From Bdellovibrio sp. (lineage in GTDB: Bacteria; Bdellovibrionota; Bdellovibrionia; Bdellovibrionales; Bdellovibrionaceae): a stretch of DNA of 39,184 bases. Positions 35,218 through 39,184 of the stretch are shown piece by piece (the stretch's first letter is position 1; the number at the start of each line of letters is the position of its first letter). The position numbers and the translations under genes were made by a program. The notes below the pieces were generated by a model. It ran no database searches, had not been told where the DNA came from, and was given only the letters and a program-made list of their open reading frames with translations. The DNA lies in assembly GCA_025359945.1 (NCBI GenBank), contig JANYDD010000054.1, forward strand, positions 1 through 39,184. Direction: 5' to 3'.

Positions 35218-36084
35218 ATGGCAATTGAGTATTCCCCTAGCAATTCGCAGAGCAGCTCAACAATCGAAGACGTGCGAAATTTTTGGCACAATAACCCTCT
35301 GTGGACTGGCGAATCTGATCTGCCCTTGGGATCGAAAGAATTTTTTGAAGAGCATCGTCGGGTTGTTATTGAAGACGGAACCGTTGGAGTACTAGATCCC
35401 AGAATTTTTCCAACTGCGGCAAATAGAAAATCGGTTTTAGATTTAGGGTGCGGTCCTGGATTTTGGCTGGTCGAACTTTGGGAACGTGGTTGCCAGAAAC
35501 TGACTGCCGCCGACCTGACCCAGCCCGCTCTTGAATTAGCTCGGCGACGTTGCGAAATTTACGGAGTTATTGCTGAATTTAAAATTCAAAACGCCGAAGC
35601 GATGACATTTAAAGACGGCGAATTTTCTCACGTCAATTGCCAGGGTGTTATTCACCATTCTCCCAACACTCTTTCTTGTATCCAAGAAATTGCACGTGTG
35701 CTTGAACCAGGGGGATCAGCTTCGATTTCAGTTTATTATAAAAATTTCTTTCTTCGAAATTGGTCTTCGCTGAATTGGATTGGTAAAATCTTTTTTGCGA
35801 TCGGGTCACGCCTTAAAGGCCGCGGTCGCGAACAAATTTTTAAAACTTCAGACGTTAACGAAATTGTTCGTCTTTACGACGGAGCACAAAATCCGGTGGG
35901 CAAAGCTTATAGTCAAAAAGAGTTCGAAGAAATGCTGAAACCCTATTTCGAAATTGAACACGTGTTTTTTCACTTTTTCCCGGCTCGTTCATTGCCGTTT
36001 AAAATTCCAAGATTTCTTCACCGGTTTTTGGACCAGAACTTACCATTTATGATTTATGTTTTCTTGAGAAAGAAAAATACCTGA
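35218..36084 (+). CDS. Class I SAM-dependent methyltransferase
   Basis: About 288 residues. ATG at 35218 has AAAGG six bases upstream; a GTG at 35215 is an alternative. An N-terminal region (residues 15-65, with VRNFWHNNPLWTGE) precedes the SAM-binding core: VLDLGCGPGFWLVELWERGC, LTAADLTQPALELARRRC, IQNAEAMTFKDGEFSHVNC, GVIHHSPNTLSCIQEIARVL and EPGGSASISVYY. The C-terminal part ends in a hydrophobic segment (FHRFLDQNLPFMIYVFL), suggesting membrane association. It is a Methyltransf_11-type enzyme. It is convergent with the radical SAM gene, 17 bases away. The substrate is unknown; the neighbours suggest a surface glycan. Confidence 0.87.
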   Translation: MAIEYSPSNSQSSSTIEDVRNFWHNNPLWTGESDLPLGSKEFFEEHRRVVIEDGTVGVLDPRIFPTAANRKSVLDLGCGPGFWLVELWERGCQKLTAADLTQPALELARRRCEIYGVIAEFKIQNAEAMTFKDGEFSHVNCQGVIHHSPNTLSCIQEIARVLEPGGSASISVYYKNFFLRNWSSLNWIGKIFFAIGSRLKGRGREQIFKTSDVNEIVRLYDGAQNPVGKAYSQKEFEEMLKPYFEIEHVFFHFFPARSLPFKIPRFLHRFLDQNLPFMIYVFLRKKNT

Positions 36085-36101
36085 TTTAATTAAGAACTAG
36101 A

Positions 36102-37241
36102 TCAGTAAGCCAAATCGCAACGACGGCACATCGGCATTTTTTGCTGATTCTTAATAAATTTTCTCCATCCTAACATCTTGGGCCCGTTCCAAATTTCTTC
36201 AAAGGATTGAGTATTGATATTTCCAAATGAAGAGTTATGGCATCGGGTGTACGGGATCACGCTGCCGTTAGCTATTACTTGCATAAAAAACCAACTTGCA
36301 AGGCATCGTCCGCCGGGGCGAACAAACTTTTCAGGTTCTTTAAAATAGGTGTAAAGCTCCTTCTGGCTGAAATCCGACATAAATTGAACTTTTTTTCGCT
36401 TTTTCAATGACTGAATTTCGTTAAATAGAAAATCTGTATCAATTTCCCACGGTTTGATTTCGTCTCCGCTGCAGCTCGAGGAAACAGGAAATTGCTCCTT
36501 GAAAAGCGCGTTATGTTCGGCAGCAATTTTGTCATCGATGTACCAAAGAAATGCAAAATTGATTCTATCGACCGGTAATTTTTCGACAGTATCAACGAAC
36601 TCTGTCAGTGATCTATAATTTAAATTTGAAATAGTGCAATTGAGTATAATTTCGGGCTTCGAACCTTTTTTTTCCGCAGCAATTCGAAACTTTTCAATCC
36701 CTTCCATGTCTCGCTCAAAGCTATCTGGGCGACCACGAATGGAATTATGTACAGCTGATGGCCCATCGATACTAATATTTAATCGACTTAATCCCGCATC
36801 AACTAATTCTTCGGCCTTTTTTGGAAGCAGGTAACCACCTGTAGTTATCGCTGATTCCAAACCGTTGGCGGTGCAATAGCGAACGGCTTCGCCGATCTGC
36901 TTGTAGATCAATGGTTCGGTAGAATTAATGCTGATATAAGGTTTGTCCGCAGCGACGGCGTCGATCACTTCTTTAAATTTTTCGATAGAAACTTCCTGCA
37001 AAGTTTTATCGATCCGTAAATTCTTATAAAAGGTTCCAGATTCATCCGAGGTACCGACGTCGCACATTTTACATCTTAAATTACAGACGCTGTTGATCGA
37101 CCAATAAATTGTCAGCGGAGCTGCCGCCCGCATCGAAGGATAGGCGTAGTACGGAAATGCATTTCGCATAAGTTTTAAAGGATTGGTTCGAATGCCAGGA
37201 TGCCGGATGCTTTCAATAGCTTTGGATATTTCGTAAATCAC
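36102..37241 (-). CDS. Radical SAM protein with SPASM-like C-terminal domain
   Basis: 379 residues from a GTG start. The cluster motif SVCNLRCKMCD (three Cys for the [4Fe-4S] cluster that cleaves SAM) is at about residue 52. It is followed by the barrel core (SINSTEPLIYKQIGEAVRYC, ITTGGYLLPKKAEELVDAGL, LNISIDGPSAVHNSIRGRPD). A C-terminal SPASM-like segment carries further Cys (RCLASWFF, YTRCHNSSFGNI and MCRRCDLAY), which would bind auxiliary clusters. Such enzymes modify peptides, sugars or cofactors. The start is four bases after the stop of the upstream heparinase-like gene and a GGGG ribosome site spans that junction, so the genes are co-transcribed. Confidence 0.9.
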   Translation of the reverse strand: MIYEISKAIESIRHPGIRTNPLKLMRNAFPYYAYPSMRAAAPLTIYWSINSVCNLRCKMCDVGTSDESGTFYKNLRIDKTLQEVSIEKFKEVIDAVAADKPYISINSTEPLIYKQIGEAVRYCTANGLESAITTGGYLLPKKAEELVDAGLSRLNISIDGPSAVHNSIRGRPDSFERDMEGIEKFRIAAEKKGSKPEIILNCTISNLNYRSLTEFVDTVEKLPVDRINFAFLWYIDDKIAAEHNALFKEQFPVSSSCSGDEIKPWEIDTDFLFNEIQSLKKRKKVQFMSDFSQKELYTYFKEPEKFVRPGGRCLASWFFMQVIANGSVIPYTRCHNSSFGNINTQSFEEIWNGPKMLGWRKFIKNQQKMPMCRRCDLAY

Positions 37242-37245
37242 AGTT

Positions 37246-38877
37246 CTACCCCAATCTCCAAGTTCTTATGATCTTGGTGTTTTTTTGTGTTGTGCTGTTG
37301 ACGATAGCTTGGAGCCCTGGGAACTGCAAGTCGTAGGCCGAGAAATACCGCGACGAAGCCATATGGAACAAATTCAGGTGAGGCACGCTAAAAACTTCGG
37401 CGCCAAGAAATGGCAAAGAAAGGTGATCTTCTACAGTAATCGTGTCTTTTTCCCACGAGATTCTGCGACGATTTACCATCGAAGAGCCCGATTTCTTTCC
37501 CGAGATTAAAATACGAACAACCAGGCGCCGGAAAAGGTCAGCGCACCAACCCCACCGTAAAAAGGTCAGATTTAAGAGACGCAAAACGACTAATTTATAA
37601 GGATTTAAATCCTGGTGAGTGGCCTCAAAAAGATCACTTTCTATTTCGATCTTATCTGATAGCTTTTCATTTTCAGGTAAAACTTCACGAGCCGGAGATA
37701 GAGTATTTTTTGTACCCAGAAATTTTCCCGAGCTTGATCGAACGAGAAGACCCGCTTCTCGCGCAACCAGTTTTGACCCCTTGTACAGGGCGAAAGCTCC
37801 CCCATAGCCGATGTGTATAAAAAGCGCATACTCACCGATCAAGATTTTCTTCAGACCCCAAAGTCTTAAAGTGTATTCCGGAACCAAAACATTTTGAGTT
37901 TCAATAGGGCCACCTGAATTTATTTTTTTCCAGTGATCGGCTAACAAATAATCGTCAAAAAGCCGCAAAAAATTATCAAAATCCAAATCCATCGGCCATA
38001 GGGTTCTTCCCTGTTCAATCGATTCTCTAACTCTTACTACCAACTCAAAAAATTCGCCTTTGAAATAGTGATGACAGAACTCTAAGCCGCTAGGGTAAAT
38101 CAATTGTGTGTTTCGGCTGCCAAACGCATCGAACAACGTTCCGTCCGGAAGAATTGCGGCCTGCAAAAACTTCATCGAATTTAGGCAAAGACTTTCCAGT
38201 CTTAGCAAATCACCCCTTCGATGCGAATACTTTTCCGTCAGAATTTGCAGACACCGGCTAAGATAGCTCAATGTTCTAGTCTGATAACCGGGATCCGCGC
38301 CGTTGTATTCAAGATTCCAACCTTCAGGACTAGTGAAGGCTTCGATTCTTGCAATTTCATAAAACGCTTTTTGGTAATATTTTTCTTCGTTCAAAACTAC
38401 AGAGGCCTCTAAATATCTAAAAGCATCATGGGCCAGGTGATTTGAAATGATTCCGTAATCTTCGTCTCGCTGAACTGAAAATTCCAAGCACTTCATCAAA
38501 TGCTTTCGAATTTTGTCTTTCCAGTTTGAATCAAAAATTAAGTTTTGACTTAAAAGCCCTTGGTAGAACAAAGGGGCGATATCTAAAAATGTTTTAGGAT
38601 GACCTTCAAAGGGATAGGACTGATCGCAAGATCCATTTTTGTGGGTCACAGAAATCGAAAAATCTATGGCGGCTTTCAAAAGTTTATCGTGTTCATTTCC
38701 GACAGACGCCCGCAGTAAGGGCACAAGCGCAAACTGAAGTGTCGAATCAGAAAAATCCCGTTTCTTCCATCCCCAAAAGTTTCGATCCAAGGAACCAAAT
38801 GAAACCGAACTTGGTTCAAGATTGATGTGGGACAAAATTCTTCGAACGCTAGATTCTTTAAATTTATGATAAGGCAA
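37246..38877 (-). CDS. Heparinase II/III-like polysaccharide-associated protein
   Basis: 543 residues. No signal peptide is visible at the TTG start (MPYHKFKESSVRRIL), which is set by GGAGG at four bases. The N-terminal 330 or so residues are helical in the way of an alpha/alpha toroid (SCDQSYPFEGHPKTF, AFYEIARIEAFTSPEGWNLE, YNGADPGYQTRTLSYLSRCL, IISNHLAHDAFRYLEA). A strand-rich domain follows from about residue 360 (LFIHIGYGGAFALYKGSKLV, ISWEKDTITVEDHLSLPFLG). This two-part architecture resembles heparinase II/III-type lyases and related uronate-polysaccharide enzymes, but I did not identify catalytic residues. It is downstream of a DegT-like aminotransferase fragment and upstream of the radical SAM gene. 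Confidence 0.5.
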   Translation of the reverse strand: MPYHKFKESSVRRILSHINLEPSSVSFGSLDRNFWGWKKRDFSDSTLQFALVPLLRASVGNEHDKLLKAAIDFSISVTHKNGSCDQSYPFEGHPKTFLDIAPLFYQGLLSQNLIFDSNWKDKIRKHLMKCLEFSVQRDEDYGIISNHLAHDAFRYLEASVVLNEEKYYQKAFYEIARIEAFTSPEGWNLEYNGADPGYQTRTLSYLSRCLQILTEKYSHRRGDLLRLESLCLNSMKFLQAAILPDGTLFDAFGSRNTQLIYPSGLEFCHHYFKGEFFELVVRVRESIEQGRTLWPMDLDFDNFLRLFDDYLLADHWKKINSGGPIETQNVLVPEYTLRLWGLKKILIGEYALFIHIGYGGAFALYKGSKLVAREAGLLVRSSSGKFLGTKNTLSPAREVLPENEKLSDKIEIESDLFEATHQDLNPYKLVVLRLLNLTFLRWGWCADLFRRLVVRILISGKKSGSSMVNRRRISWEKDTITVEDHLSLPFLGAEVFSVPHLNLFHMASSRYFSAYDLQFPGLQAIVNSTTQKNTKIIRTWRLG

Positions 38878-38881
38878 CTGA

Positions 38882-38886
38882 CCTCC
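38882..38886 (-). promoter_or_regulatory. Shine-Dalgarno GGAGG for the heparinase-like gene
   Basis: GGAGG is four bases before the TTG at 38877, in the 14-base gap after the aminotransferase stop. It supports an unusual TTG start. Confidence 0.5.
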
Positions 38887-38891
38887 GCATT

Positions 38892-39184
38892 TTAAAATTC
38901 CGCCAAGCGCTTCAGTAAGTACTGAAACTCAGCTTCGGTAAGGCTTCCCAGAAAGGGTAGTTTTAAAATCCGCTGGTTGAAAGAATTAAAGTGAGGCAAA
39001 TCTTTAGCCGAAGTCCTGGGAGGCTCCCCGGCATAGGTCACTTGGACACCGGCGTTTCTAAGCTTTTGAAAAATCTGTTGCGCCAAGGTTGGAGTCTCTG
39101 CCAACAGGGGAAAACGCAAAAAAGTCGATTCGTGGAACCGAATTTGTTCTTTCGGCAACAATAAAAGTTCAAGAGGCGATCCTA
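38892..39184 (-). CDS. DegT/DnrJ-type aminotransferase, C-terminal fragment (start outside the window)
   Basis: The frame is open to the right edge, giving 96 residues. Its content, FLRFPLLAETPTLAQQIFQK, LRNAGVQVTYAGEPP, then LPHFNSFNQRILKLPFLG and LTEAEFQYLLKRL, follows the C-terminal domain of DegT/DnrJ/EryC1/StrS sugar aminotransferases, where R-x-P, a helix, a Gly-[IV] turn, and an I-L-x-L-P block before a final helix are typical. The catalytic Lys and cofactor-binding region would lie beyond the edge. These enzymes make amino-sugars for surface polysaccharides, which suits its neighbours. The family assignment rests only on this C-terminal pattern. Confidence 0.5.
   Translation of the reverse strand, partial: GSPLELLLLPKEQIRFHESTFLRFPLLAETPTLAQQIFQKLRNAGVQVTYAGEPPRTSAKDLPHFNSFNQRILKLPFLGSLTEAEFQYLLKRLAEF

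Overview
The window looks like a chromosomal segment of a predatory-bacterium-type Gram-negative, most probably Bdellovibrionota. This rests on gene content alone: an Agl/Glt-type trans-envelope motor locus like that of myxobacteria and Bdellovibrio, many secreted, lipoprotein and outer-membrane proteins, LPS/Kdo genes, and moderate to low GC. No rRNA or other taxonomic marker is present, so this is an inference.

Left end (1-6.4 kb, minus strand). The N-terminus of an IS1595-type transposase runs off the edge. Next come four tandem, diverged secreted paralogs with no function I recognise (D, C, B, A in transcription order), and a secreted cysteine-containing protein of about 400 residues. Last is an AAA/DUF4143 ATPase gene interrupted by an in-frame stop just before its P-loop.

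Envelope block (6.4-13.7 kb, minus strand). A compact run encodes a small secreted protein, a GltG/PglI-like FHA-TM-TonB-like protein, a TolQ/ExbB-type motor protein (AglR-like), two TolR/ExbD proteins, a LptC-LptA-like fusion, LptB and RpoN. Overlapping or near-abutting stops and starts suggest co-transcription for most of it.

Inserted glycan island (13.7-20.6 kb). An Alg5-like GT2, two paralogous polytopic GT-C-like proteins (536 and 923 residues) and, between them on the opposite strand, two methyltransferases form a symmetrical cassette. It separates the two halves of the Agl/Glt-like locus.

Second half of the Agl/Glt-like locus (20.7-26.9 kb, minus strand). An outer-membrane beta-barrel protein, two large periplasmic TPR proteins and a TPR lipoprotein are joined by 4-8 base overlaps.

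Kdo block (27.0-32.0 kb). kdsC and a second beta-barrel gene run on the plus strand. A tRNA-Leu(CAG) gene and kdsB-pyrG-kdsD run on the minus strand. Together with the Lpt genes this region makes CMP-Kdo and moves LPS outward.

Right end (32.2-39.2 kb). It holds an FHA-type sigma-54 activator, a FliL-like membrane protein, a BamE-like lipoprotein and a methyltransferase. A minus-strand set follows: a DegT-like aminotransferase fragment at the edge, a heparinase-II/III-like protein and a radical SAM/SPASM protein. This last set looks like surface-polysaccharide metabolism.

The most distinctive features are the Agl/Glt-like motor locus split by a glycosylation cassette, the LptC-LptA fusion beside the motor genes, and the tandem family of unknown secreted proteins.
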